Program-made: the position numbers and the translations under genes
Shown: positions 12,660 to 24,791 of the stretch, piece after piece
Layout: every line of letters begins with the position of its first letter
Position numbering within the stretch: the first letter of the stretch is position 1
DNA from: Oasisia sp. SBJ-2009
Taxonomy: Eukaryota > Annelida > Polychaeta > Sabellida > Siboglinidae
Assembly: GCA_964017155.1 (NCBI GenBank)
Contig: OZ024857.1
Coordinates: 35,535,241-35,599,240 of the forward strand
DNA length: 64,000 nucleotides
Direction: 5' to 3'
The notes under the pieces: generated by a model
The model's input: only the letters and a program-made list of their open reading frames with translations
The model's database searches: none
What the model was told of the DNA's origin: nothing

Positions 12660-12728
12660 ACGCAAGCATGGATGCCAATGCCACAATGCAGAAGTGATCT
12701 GCCTTCAGATTAAACATAATGATGGTGG
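12660..12728 (+). other. Candidate exon 2 (5' UTR, or upstream coding) of the ITPRID-like gene
   Basis: The acceptor gcctgtttcag|ACGC and donor GGTGG|GTAAGT are both strong. The frame that joins the next exon in phase is open through all 69 bases but has no ATG. If spliced to the 8,497-8,709 exon the other frames stop. The simplest reading is leader sequence, with translation starting at ATG 16,219. An alternative is that an unseen upstream exon makes it coding. Confidence 0.5.
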
Positions 12729-14754
12729 GTAAGTGTCGTGTTGGCAGCAATATTGTGTTTGTTAGAGTACAGCACTCTCAACAAAAAGAACAAATTTTCT
12801 AATTATGAGCTGTTGTTAGGAACCTTGAGAAAGTTTTCATTCTATATTGCTCCAGTTCACTGAATACCTGAGACTGGTGAGAGACAGTGGTTGACATTTC
12901 ACTCATGCATTAATTGTGACATATTCCAAGAAGTGGAGATGGTGTTTGATTGAACAGACGTGCCAGAGACTATAGAGTAACACTCTACACTCCCAATGAC
13001 TGCCACTGCAGCTGTATGTGTTCTTCTTGTCACGTCTTACTTCACTACTTATGGTGCACTGCTCTACAACTTTACATCATTCACATGTTTCTGCTGTGTG
13101 TGAAAAATTTGAATTCTCACAAAAGCCTGTGAGAAAAATGAGCCTCCATATATTGCAGTTAAACACGTGTAGAACTCCTGCTGGTTTAGTTAAACTGTGA
13201 CATGACAAAGTCAGTATGATGAATACTGTCTGTAGTTACGCCACAACATTAGCTGTTGATTTATTATTCCTTTTTAGTTATTGTGGTAGCGAGAATGAGG
13301 AACCAATGAGCCACTAGTATAATAGTGTATTAGTGACATCCAGTGATACCCAGGGCAGTGTGTACCGAACACACCGACAGTTGTGATGGATGGACGACCC
13401 ACAGAAGTGTGCTAGTTTAAATTGTTACACAAGTTTGTTAAACGTTGTGCAACTGGATATGCATGCATTTGCTGTTTAACACTGAATAGCTAAGTTGCAA
13501 CACCATGGTTGAACTAGTCTGACACAAACAAGTTTATCGCGTATATGAAAACATAACAAGTGGCAATCATTGTTACTTGTATAGTTCACCACAAATGTAC
13601 TTGCATTGTTTGATTCTGTTTTTGTTGGATCTTTTGCTGTGAAAAAATTATTCCAAAATTATGGTAGGTATTACACACTTTTCAATTAATTTATTCTTAG
13701 TCAATTTTATAAAAATCATGTTTTATTTCACCTGTGGCAAAAGCAAATGTTTTGTTCTGATAAACTTCCTGTCAGTCAAACTGATGAGGGTCATCTGTAA
13801 TTTCTCTTGTGGCAACACACTTTTTTTATTTCTGTAATACTGGTTACTGATTAATTCCTTCCTGATCAGCAAAGTTGATGAAAGTCACCTTTGCCTTTGA
13901 CAAGAAAAGGAGCAAGCAGGCTGTATACGTATAGTTTATACACATGTGATACCAAGTACCAGGTGCTGATTATTGCTGATTAATTTAATCCTGATCAACA
14001 ACATTGATTACTATCACCTTTAATGTTTCACCTACGGCAAATCTTGCATTGCTCTGCTGATTAATTCTCTTCCTGGTCAGTCAGACTGATGATAATACAT
14101 TTTTCATTTCGCCTCCAGGAAACTACAAAACTGATATTAATTTGATTATACTACTGTACCAGTTAAGTCCATGCCTTAGCTCTGATTTTGTTTCTGGAAA
14201 AAGATGAATGCATAGCGTGAACATTGTGAACATGTGACTTCTGGATTTATTGCATGTAAGAGTTTTCACTGTCACATGAAGTGATCAGGACATGTTGACA
14301 AGGTGGTGTGGGTGAATTACTGGCTGGGACCAGGACAACGAGTTGATTGAGTGCTGTGTCAACCATATACACAGTGAAAGTTGTCTTCTAGTATCAGACT
14401 CATGCAAGAAGGTCACACCAAACCCATTTGTCATTCTGCCATTTGTTTGTTGACTACAAGTGGACATTTTGATCACTATGTGCACCATTTTGTTTGAAGG
14501 ACGTTAAGGTATAATAAACATGTCGTTGAGTACCAGTGGTACTTGTGATGTTTGTTTGTATTGATGCTCATGTGTCTACAATTCCACTAATGCTTCTGTT
14601 GATGTTTTGAATCATGTACTCATGTAAAATATTTGCAGAATTATTGATTTGCAAACAGTTCATTCTGATATGAGAACAGGTTGTAGCTGTTTTCTGTAGA
14701 CGTTTATTTTCACATATATATGTTTGGGTAATATGTGCAGTGCCAATGTGGAAT
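12729..14754. other. Intron sequence with degenerate internal repeats
   Basis: No exon is supported. Between 13,740 and 14,130, four degenerate copies of a motif like 'ctgatcagcaaagttgatga' then 'tcacctttn' recur about 90-100 bases apart, an old decayed tandem repeat. Confidence 0.4.
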
Positions 14755-14807
14755 ATACATGTATATATATAAATATATATATAATATATATGTATATATA
14801 AATTATA

Positions 14808-14847
<40 letters not shown>
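14755..14847. repeat. AT-rich microsatellite
   Basis: Imperfect (TA)n tract in the intron between the 12.7-kb and 16.2-kb exons. Confidence 0.9.
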
Positions 14848-14848
<1 letters not shown>

Positions 14849-15289
14849 GTGTAAAGATAGTTCACTGTGTAGATGTAATGTGATTCACTGGTTAAAGTAC
14901 CAAATATTTTGTAAGTCATGGTTGTCCAGTTGTCCAGGCTCTGTGACAAGACACCACCAGTTGTTGTCACAAGGGAACTTGAATCCATAGACACCTTCAC
15001 TTTGTGAAGAAGATGAGTGGTTATCATGACACATGATCACCAGGTCAATTTGCATTCAGACTATTATTTCACCATATGAACAAATTTTCCAGTTTACTTG
15101 AAGCATTTGGACCCAGCATAACAATTATTACATTGATATAATAAAATGTAATGGCAATTTGCTGCCTAAAAAGTAGGTTTTCTTGTCCATTTATAGGGTA
15201 TGTTTTATGTCATCATTTACACTTACAGAATAGCATTCATTGTACACAAAATATAGACTCCAAAAAGACACATTGTGATGTGACGGAAA

Positions 15290-15872
15290 CAGACAGGCCA
15301 TGTCTCAGCAGATACACTATTTTATTGCACTACCCACAGACAGACCATGTCTCAGCAGATAAACTATTTTATTGCACTACACACAGACAGGCCATGTCTC
15401 CGCAGACAGACTGTCTTCTTGCACTACACACAGACAGGCCATGTCTCCGCAGACAGACTGTCTTCTTGCACTACACACAGACAGGCCATGTCTCCACAGA
15501 CAGACTGTCTTCTTGCACTACACACAGACAGACCATGTCTCCGCAGACAGACTGTCTTCTTGCACTACACACAGACAGGCCATGTCTCCACAGACAGACT
15601 GTCTTCTTGCACTACACACAGACATGCCATATCTCAGCAGACAGACTGTCTTCTTGCACTACACACAGACAGACCATGTCTCCGCAGACAGACTGTCTTC
15701 TTGCACTACACACAGACAGGCCATGTCTCCACAGACAGACTGTCTTCTTGCACTACACACAGACAGGCCATGTCTCCACAGACAGACTGTCTTCTTGCAC
15801 TACACACAGACAGGCCATATCTCAGCAGACAGACTGTCTTCTTGCACTACACACAGACTAGACAGGCAGAAG
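15290..15872. repeat. Minisatellite, 47-bp unit, about 12 copies
   Basis: The unit is acacacagacaggccatgtc, then tccgcagacagactgtcttc, ttgcact. It yields three overlapping apparent ORFs on the plus strand (up to 236 codons) because 47 bp rotates through all frames. Confidence 0.95.
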
Positions 15873-16218
15873 TGAATATATACACCTAGGCCAGTCTCAA
15901 CACTCACACCAAGGCTATTGTAACAGCTGATTTACAACAACGATGCAGCTTAGTATTTATTGATGTTATGAATGTGTTTTGCTGTAAAGGCACACAGAAC
16001 AATTCCTTTGGTACTATGGTACTATGTGTGTGCAGGTCACCAGAAGAAGAAATCTAAAGATACCTCCCCTGTGGATGTACCAAAGCTGCTGGGCTAATAG
16101 TGGGATCATATCAGAAGGATTTAGGTTGTTATTTATTGCTGTCATTATGTAATGTTTCATGACCAAGTGGTTCATGAATGTAATCTTGACAAGACTACTC
16201 TTATATTTCAGATCAGGT

Positions 16219-16279
16219 ATGACTGATGATAACAGTAGCTCTCTAGTCATGGAGGACGATATGATGCTGGGAGCAGAAG
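16219..16279 (+). CDS. ITPRID-like coding exon 1 (exon spans 16212-16279)
   Basis: Acceptor atatttcag|ATCAGGT, donor GCAGAAG|GTATTT; ends in phase 1. It encodes a Ser/Asp-rich segment ending [10 protein letters not shown], which matches the conserved acidic motif upstream of the IP3R-binding domain in ITPRID/TESPA1 proteins. The ATG at 16,219 is the first in-frame start available in the visible exons. Confidence 0.7.
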
Positions 16280-19200
16280 GTATTTTTTAATTGTATATCC
16301 TTGTAATAGAAATAACGTTTTGTTCGTTAAACCAATGCATATGTAGTTTCATTATGTTTGTATTTAAGAAAATACTGAATTAAGGTGATTCAAAAGAATT
16401 TGAAATTTACCTTAAATCACTAGTATTGGATCTGCAGAGTGTTGAAAACCATAAAAGGGGCATCATACACATTGCTAAAAAAAAGCAAGCAAGAATAAGT
16501 GAGGACGGAGAATGAGAATAGAATACTTAGGTCCAGCATAAAGGCTGACTCAGTTAATGCAACAACAACTGTGTCATAACATATAAGTAACATGTTTTAG
16601 TTCCATGTAATGCGATCAGACATGATTACGTTTTTCAGACTCAATGTTTTACTTGTGCCTTAGAAATAAAAAAGCTTTGTTGTGCAGATATAAATAGTTG
16701 CCATATGCTGTAGCACCTGTGTCTTTGACAGTGGCAGTGCATGCGTGATCCACAACCATTCAGACAGACATGGTCTGCTGCATTTCTCAGAAATATTTGA
16801 AACCCATGAGATCATTAATTACAACTGATATTGAAGTCCATGTTTTATGTATGTCACTACTTTCACGTTACATTAACAATAACAGAGCACTATACACTTA
16901 TTATGTGGGTGTAGTATTTCACAACATCCATTCCCACTAATTGTTTCAAAACAAGATTGTAAAATTACACAAAGGGAGAAATGCAGAAAGAAGTTTACAG
17001 TTTCCTGTGATTACACATGCTTATGTTGTGTCAGCGGTTCATGCTTCAGTTTACAGACCACACATGCAGAGCAATTTAGGAACCATATATGATCAATCCG
17101 TGTTACTACAGGACAGTGTTGTATTGTTTCAGCGGGTCACCTTGACAATAGAGGACTGACCTGTCACACACCAACACCCTCGTGAGTATAGAAACAATAA
17201 TTTATCATTTATATGGCTATCATTGAACAATTCAAATAACTCACCTCAATTGCCACTTCTTAAACTACCAATAGCCCTTTCAATCATATGTAATGCATCA
17301 CTCCTGCAAGCTTACTGTGGATTAACCTAGTTTTTATCTTGAATTACATGTCTATGCCATCACCAGTGAATATTACACTATTGCAAAGCCTTTGTACATG
17401 GACTGTTGTGTCTACCTGCAATTAACATGCATCGTTTATAAAGTATTTAATTAATTGAGACACAACCATGCTTTTATGAAGAGTTTTCCATAATATTAAT
17501 AATATTATAATAAATGTATGCACTTGAAGCTCCTGCTAGTCCTAGAAGGGACACGCTGTGAAGCTGTTTGTGCATCTACAGCATTCTCGGCACTAATGTT
17601 TCAAGTGATGCCCCTCTATAGTTGTTGTTGTTTTATCATAGTTTTACATCGTCAGTCATGTCTCTGAGCTGCAACTATTATTACTTTGATGTGTCCTGCC
17701 CTGGAGACAATCACAGTGTCATTATGTCTCCTGGCTGTCCCTGTTCATGATCCTTTGCAGTAATTATGTCTCCTGGCTGTCCCTGTTCATGATCCTTTGC
17801 AGTAATTATGTCTCCTGGCTGTCCCTGTTCATGATCCTTTGCAGTAATTATGACTCCTGGCTGTCCCTGTTCGTGATCCTTTGCAGTAATTATGACTCCT
17901 GGCTGTCGCTGTTCATGATCCTTTGCTGTAATTATGTCTCCTGGCTGTCCCTGTTCATGATCCTTTGCAGTAATTATGACTCCTGGCTGCCCCTGTTCAT
18001 GATCCTTTGCTGTAATTATGACTCCTGGCTGTCCCTGTTCATGATCCTTTGCTGTAATTATGACTTCTGGTTGTCCCTGTTCATGATCCTTTGCTGTAAT
18101 TATGTCTCCTGGTTGTCCCTGTTCATGATCCTTTGCTGTAATTATGACTTCTGGCTGTCCCTGTTCATGATCCTTTGCTGTAATTATGACTTCTGGCTGT
18201 CCCTGTTCATGACCCGTTGCTGTAATTGTGACTCCTGGGTGCCCGTGTTCATGATCCTTTGATGTAATGATGACTCCTGGCTGCCCCTGTTCATGATCCT
18301 TTGATGTAATGATGACTCCTGGCTGTCCCTGTTCATGATCCTTTGCAGTAATTATGTCTCCTGGCTGTCCCTGTTCATGATCCTTTGCAGTAATTATGAC
18401 TCCTGGCTGTCCCTGTTCATGATCCTTTGCAGTAATTATGACTCCTGGCTGTCCCTGTTCATGATCCTTTGCAGTAATTATGACTCCTGGCTGTCCCTGT
18501 TCATGATCCTTTGCTGTAATTATGACTTCTGGTTGTCCCTGTTCATGATCCTTTGCTGTAATTATGTCTCCTGGTTGTCCCTGTTCATGATACTTTGCTG
18601 TAATTATGACTTCTGGCTGTCCCTGTTCATGATCCTTTGCTGTAATTATGACTTCTGGCTGTCCCTGTTCATGACCCTTTGCAGTAATTATGACTCATGG
18701 GTGCCCGTGTTCATGATCCTTTGCTGTAATTGTGACTCCTGGCTGCCCCTGTTCATGATCCTTAGATGTAATGATGACTCCTGGCTGTCCCTGTTCATGA
18801 TCCTTTGCAGTAATTATGACACACTGGCTGTCCCTGCTCGTGATCCTTTGCAGTAATTATGACTTCTTACTGTCCCTGTTCATGATCCTTTGCAGTAATT
18901 ATGACTCCTGGGTGTCCATGTTCATGATCCTTTGCAGTAATTATGACTCCTGGGTGTCCATGTTCATGATCCTTTGCAGTAATTATGACTCCTGGCTGCC
19001 CCTGTTCATGATCCTTTGCTGTAATTATGACTCCTGGCTGTCCCTGTTCATGTTCTTTTGCTGTAATTATGTCTCCTGGTTGTCCCTGTTCATGATCCTT
19101 TGCTGTAATTGTGACTCCTGGCTGCCCGTGTTCATGATCCTTTGATGTAATGATGACTCCTGGCTGTCCCTGTTCATGTTCCTTTGCTGTAATTATGTCT

Positions 19201-22200
19201 CCTGGTTGTCCCTGTTCATGATCCTTTGCTGTAATTGTGACTCCTGGCTGTTCGTGTTCATGATCTTTTGCTGTAATTGTGACTCCTGGCTGCCCCTGTT
19301 CATGATCCTTTGATGTAATGATGACTCCTGGCTGCCCGTGTTCATGATCCTTTGCTGTAATTGTCACTCCTGGCTGCCCCTTTTCATGATCCTTTGATGT
19401 AATGATGACTCTTGGCTGCCCGTGTTCATGATCCTTTGCTGTAATTGTGACTCCTGGTTGTTCGTGTTCATGATCCTTTGCTGTAATTGTGACTCCTGGC
19501 TGCCCCTGTTCATGATCCTTTGATGTAATGATGACTCCTAGCTGCCCGTGTTCATGATCCTTTGCTATAATTGTGATTCCTGGCTGCCCCTGTTTATGAT
19601 CCTTTGATGTAATTATGACTCCTGGCTGTCCCTGTTCATGATCCTTTGCTGTAATTATGACTCCTGGCTGTCCCTGTTCATGATCCTTTGCTGTAATTAT
19701 GACTCCTGGCTGCCCCTGTTTATGATCCTTTGATGTAATGATGACTCCTGGCTGTCCCTGTTCATGATCCTTTGCTGTAATTATGACTCCTGGCTGTCCC
19801 TGTTCATGATCCTTTGCTGTAATTATGATTCCTGGCTGCCCGTGTTCATGATCCTTTGATGTAATGATGACTCCTGGCTGTACATGTTCATGTTCCTTTG
19901 CTGTAATTATGTCTCCTGGTTGTCCCTGTTCATGATCCTTTGCTGTAATTGTGACTCCTGGCTGTTCGTGTTCATGATCTTTTGCTGTAATTGTGACTCC
20001 TGGCTGCCCGTGTTCATGATCCTTTGCTATAATTGTGACTCCTGGCTGCCCATGTTCATGATCCTTTGCTGTAATTGTGACTCATGGCTGCCCCTGTTCA
20101 TGATCTTTTGATGTAATGATGACTCCTGGCTGCCCGTGTTCATGATCCTTTGCTGAATTGTGACTCCTGGCTGCCCCTGTTCATGATCCTTTGATGTAAT
20201 GATGACTCCTGGCTGCCCGTGTTCATGATCCTTTGCTGTAATTATGACTTCTGGCTGTCCCTGTTCATGATCCTTTGCTGTAATTATGACTTCTGGCTGT
20301 CCCTGTTCATGACCCGTTGCTGTAATTGTGACTCCTGGGTGCCCGTGTTCATGATCCTTTGATGTAATGATGACTCCTGGCTGCCCCTGTTCATGATCCT
20401 TTGATGTAATGATGACTCCTGGCTGTCCCTGTTCATGATCCTTTGCAGTAATTATGTCTCCTGGCTGTCCCTGTTCATGATCCTTTGCAGTAATTATGAC
20501 TCCTGGCTGTCCCTGTTCATGATCCTTTGCAGTAATTATGACTCCTGGCTGTCCCTGTTCATGATCCTTTGCAGTAATTATGACTCATGGCTGTCCCTGT
20601 TCATGATCCTTTGCTGTAATTATGACTTCTGGTTGTCCCTGTTCATGATCCTTTGCTGTAATTATGTCTCCTGGTTGTCCCTGTTCATGATCCTTTGCTG
20701 TAATTATGACTTCTGGCTGTCCCTGTTCATGATCCTTTGCTGTAATTATGACTTCTGGCTGTCCCTGTTCATGACCCTTTGCAGTAATTATGACTCATGG
20801 GTGCCCGTGTTCATGATCCTTTGCTGTAATTGTGACTCCTGGCTGCCCCTGTTCATGATCCTTTGATGTAATGATGACTCCTGGCTGTCCCTGTTCATGA
20901 TCCTTTGCAGTAATTATGGCACACTGGCTGTCCCTGCTCGTGATCCTTTGCAGTAATTATGACTTCTTACTGTCCCTGTTCATGATCCTTTGCAGTAATT
21001 ATGACTCCTGGGTGTCCATGTTCATGATCCTTTGCAGTAATTATGACTCCTGGCTGCCCCTGTTCATGATCCTTTGCTGTAATTATGACTCCTGGCTGTC
21101 CCTGTTCATGTTCTTTTGCTGTAATTATGTCTCCTGGTTGTCCCTGTTCATGATCCTTTGCTGTAATTGTGACTCCTGGCTGCCCGTGTTCATGTTCCTT
21201 TGCTGTAATTATGTCTCCTGGTTGTCCCTGTTCATGATCCTTTGCTGTAATTGTGACTCCTGGCTGTTCGTGTTCATGATCTTTTGCTGTAATTGTGACT
21301 CCTGGCTGCCCCTGTTCATGATCCTTTGATGTAATGATGACTCCTGGCTGCCCGTGTTCATGATCCTTTGCTGTAATTGTCACTCCTGGCTGCCCCTTTT
21401 CATGATCCTTTGATGTAATGATGACTCTTGGCTGCCCGTGTTCATGATCCTTTGCTGTAATTGTGACTCCTGGTTGTTCGTGTTCATGATCCTTTGCTGT
21501 AATTGTGACTCCTGGCTGCCCCTGTTCATGATCCTTTGATGTAATGATGACTCCTAGCTGCCCGTGTTCATGATCCTTTGCTGTAATTATGACTCCTGGC
21601 TGTCCCTGTTCATGATCCTTTGCTGTAATTATGACTCCTGGCTGCCCCTGTTTATGATCCTTTGATGTAATGATGACTCCTGGCTGTCCCTGTTCATGAT
21701 CCTTTGCTGTAATTATGACTCCTGGCTGTCCCTGTTCATGATCCTTTGCTGTAATTATGATTCCTGGCTGCCCGTGTTCATGATCCTTTGATGTAATGAT
21801 GACTCCTGGCTGTACATGTTCATGTTCCTTTGCTGTAATTATGTCTCCTGGTTGTCCCTGTTCATGATCCTTTGCTGTAATTGTGACTCCTGGCTGTTCG
21901 TGTTCATGATCTTTTGCTGTAATTGTGACTCCTGGCTGCCCGTGTTCATGATCCTTTGCTATAATTGTGACTCCTGGCTGCCCATGTTCATGATCCTTTG
22001 CTGTAATTGTGACTCATGGCTGCCCCTGTTCAAGATCTTTTGATGTAATGATGACTCCTGGCTGCCCGTGTTCATGATCCTTTGCTGTAATTGTGACTCC
22101 TGGCTGCCCCTGTTCATGATCCTTTGATGTAATGATGACTCCTGGCTGCCCGTGTTCATGATCCTTTGCTGTAATTGTGACTCCTGGCTGTTCAGGGAAG

Positions 22201-24659
22201 TAAAGTGTAAAGCGCTTTGAGCAGTCCTGAGGACTGGATACTGCGCTATATAAGAACTGCCTTTACTTTTTTTTGCTGTTCGTGTTCATGATCCATTGCT
22301 GTAATTGTGACTCCTGGCTGCCCCTGTTCATGATCCTTTGCAGTAATTATGACACACTGGCTGCCCGTGTTCATGATCCTTTGCTGTAACTGTTACTCCT
22401 GGCTGCCCCTGTTCATGATCCTTTGCTCTAATTATGACTCCTGGCTGTCCCTGTTCATGATCCTTTGCTGTAATTATGACTCCTGGCTGCCCGTGTTCAT
22501 GGTTATGCACTAATGCTGCATGTTTAGCTAATGTTTAGTTATACCAATAGGTAATATGATAATTGTAGCAAAACTGTTATGGTACAAGATGTCAACACCA
22601 TAATTATTTTTGTAACAAAATGAAATCCATGGAATCTGCCTTGTACGATATTAAAATACAAAAAAATGTGTCAACACAGGAACCACTCATACTACGAATT
22701 GCAAATGTACGTGTTATTTTGATTAGTTTGGTTGGATTGTTGCCAGCCATTGAGAGGTCAGCTCGCCTCTTCATTAGTGATATATATATATACATATAAT
22801 AGACCAGGAAAAACCACGCAGGGCAATGACTTGGTTCTAAGCAGCCATGCTTGTGACAGTGGTGTGCTGACGGTTACATGGCAGTACTTAGATCATGTAG
22901 TGGCCATTATGATGCATCAATTGGTTCATATAACTGACATTTATGCTGTACAAATCATTTACAAGGAAGCATGTTCATTCAAATAAGAAATTGATCATTG
23001 AAGAAATAAGCACTATTGTACAGTGCTTACAATGGTTATAACAAGCTTTGGAGAAGACGCATTCAAAGCAGCCTTGTTGTTTATTCCTGCACAAGACAGG
23101 CCTAGCTGGAGTGGACACTGACTGGGTGAATGAAGCAAGCTGCCTTAGTTATACCTCAGCAGGCAGTGTGAGAGAAACAGACAGGAAGAGCTACAGTTCA
23201 CATATTGGACTGCATGTTTTCATGGATGATCCACAAGATTTCTGAAGAAAAGCAACACGTATTTATTAGTTTATTAGTTGGTTACGAGTTCTTACCAATT
23301 TTACGGTTTGTAGCTCATCTTAGATGGACATAAATACGTTGTTCAATATGTTATATAGGTATTATTTGCAACTGATCCGAGTACAACTACTCAGATAAGA
23401 AAATGTTATGTAATTAGCGAAAAAGCTGTTAATATTACAAATTTATGTTGTAGAACATAATTACATATACTCCAACTGAGAAATCAATGTCTGTATCCAT
23501 TTAGGGCCACCAGGAGGATGGACAGTCTTGCTACTTCAGTGGCGATAGACAAGCTTTATATAATCTTCACATAAGATGCATCCTACCAGCTGGTAACTGG
23601 CACAAAGACTCATCTTGTGATCATCCACTAAATCAACGCAATTTCAAAAACAAAGGAGCACAAAACAAATCCATTCATCTGGCTAAACTAGGAAAATCTT
23701 GATATTGAAGTGACTTTCCATCTCTCATGGCCTTATGGAATGGGTCAGTCACACTCCTAGCTATTGTCAAGTTCCATATGAATTATTAAGACTTTGTGTC
23801 GCAAAATTGTAAAATAAATGGCATCGTTGAGGCAAAGAAAACGGATGGGTCTTTCAGGTCTCTTGTGTCATCCATGTCCGTGATGTGTCGTTATTCTTCT
23901 CATTGCTTTTGACATTGTTCAGACCAAGTTGTTGTTGCAAGTGTGGAGCTTCAGTTGTTCTGCCAGTTCTGTGTGTCCTGGTAATACAGGCCGGCCGGAG
24001 CAACATCCTCAGCACCTTCCCTTGCAGCTTCCCTGTCTTGTTCTCTCCCTCACCACTTAGACCTGTCTCCAAACATTCACTGCAGATTGTGGCCAACATC
24101 GCAGCTTTACCTGTGTATGCTCAGCCTCCATAACCATCCCACCTAATAGTATGACATGGATTCTTAACATAGAGCATCAGACATAATCGTTTTATTACAA
24201 CATTGTATAGTTAAAACATTTAGTAAGTTGTGTAGAAAGGTTTGTGTCAAGTGCTGGCTGTGTTGCAGTAGAGGCAAGATGACCCACATGGACAGTGTCA
24301 GTTCTGATGGATCTCGATACAGGTCAGATATCAAACCAAACTGCAGTTATTAAAGTCACCAGATATCTTCAAGATAATGTTTGTTATAAATATACAGTGT
24401 AATAATCTGTGATGCGAGGACAACTAACAATTAAATATGGTCTGAAAGAGTTTTAAATGGTTGTTCAATACAACACATTTCAGACCGTTGACATGTGAAA
24501 GAATAAATTACTTGTGTATGCATACACATACACCCCACACACATACATACACCTCATACACATATATACCCTGTATGTATAAATATATATATACATATAT
24601 ATATATAAGTATATATATACATATATATATATATATGTGTATATATAAATTATATATAT

Positions 24660-24708
<49 letters not shown>

Positions 24709-24720
24709 TATATATATATA

Positions 24721-24791
<71 letters not shown>

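Noticed and set aside
16941..17159. 72-codon ORF as an additional ITPRID exon
   Set aside because: No matching donor/acceptor pair in phase and no resemblance to the family.
17747..22510. Long ORFs on both strands ([14 protein letters not shown] and [16 protein letters not shown] repeats)
   Set aside because: The 42-bp unit equals 14 codons, so any stop-free unit gives long ORFs. Variants shift freely between arrays and no gene context exists.
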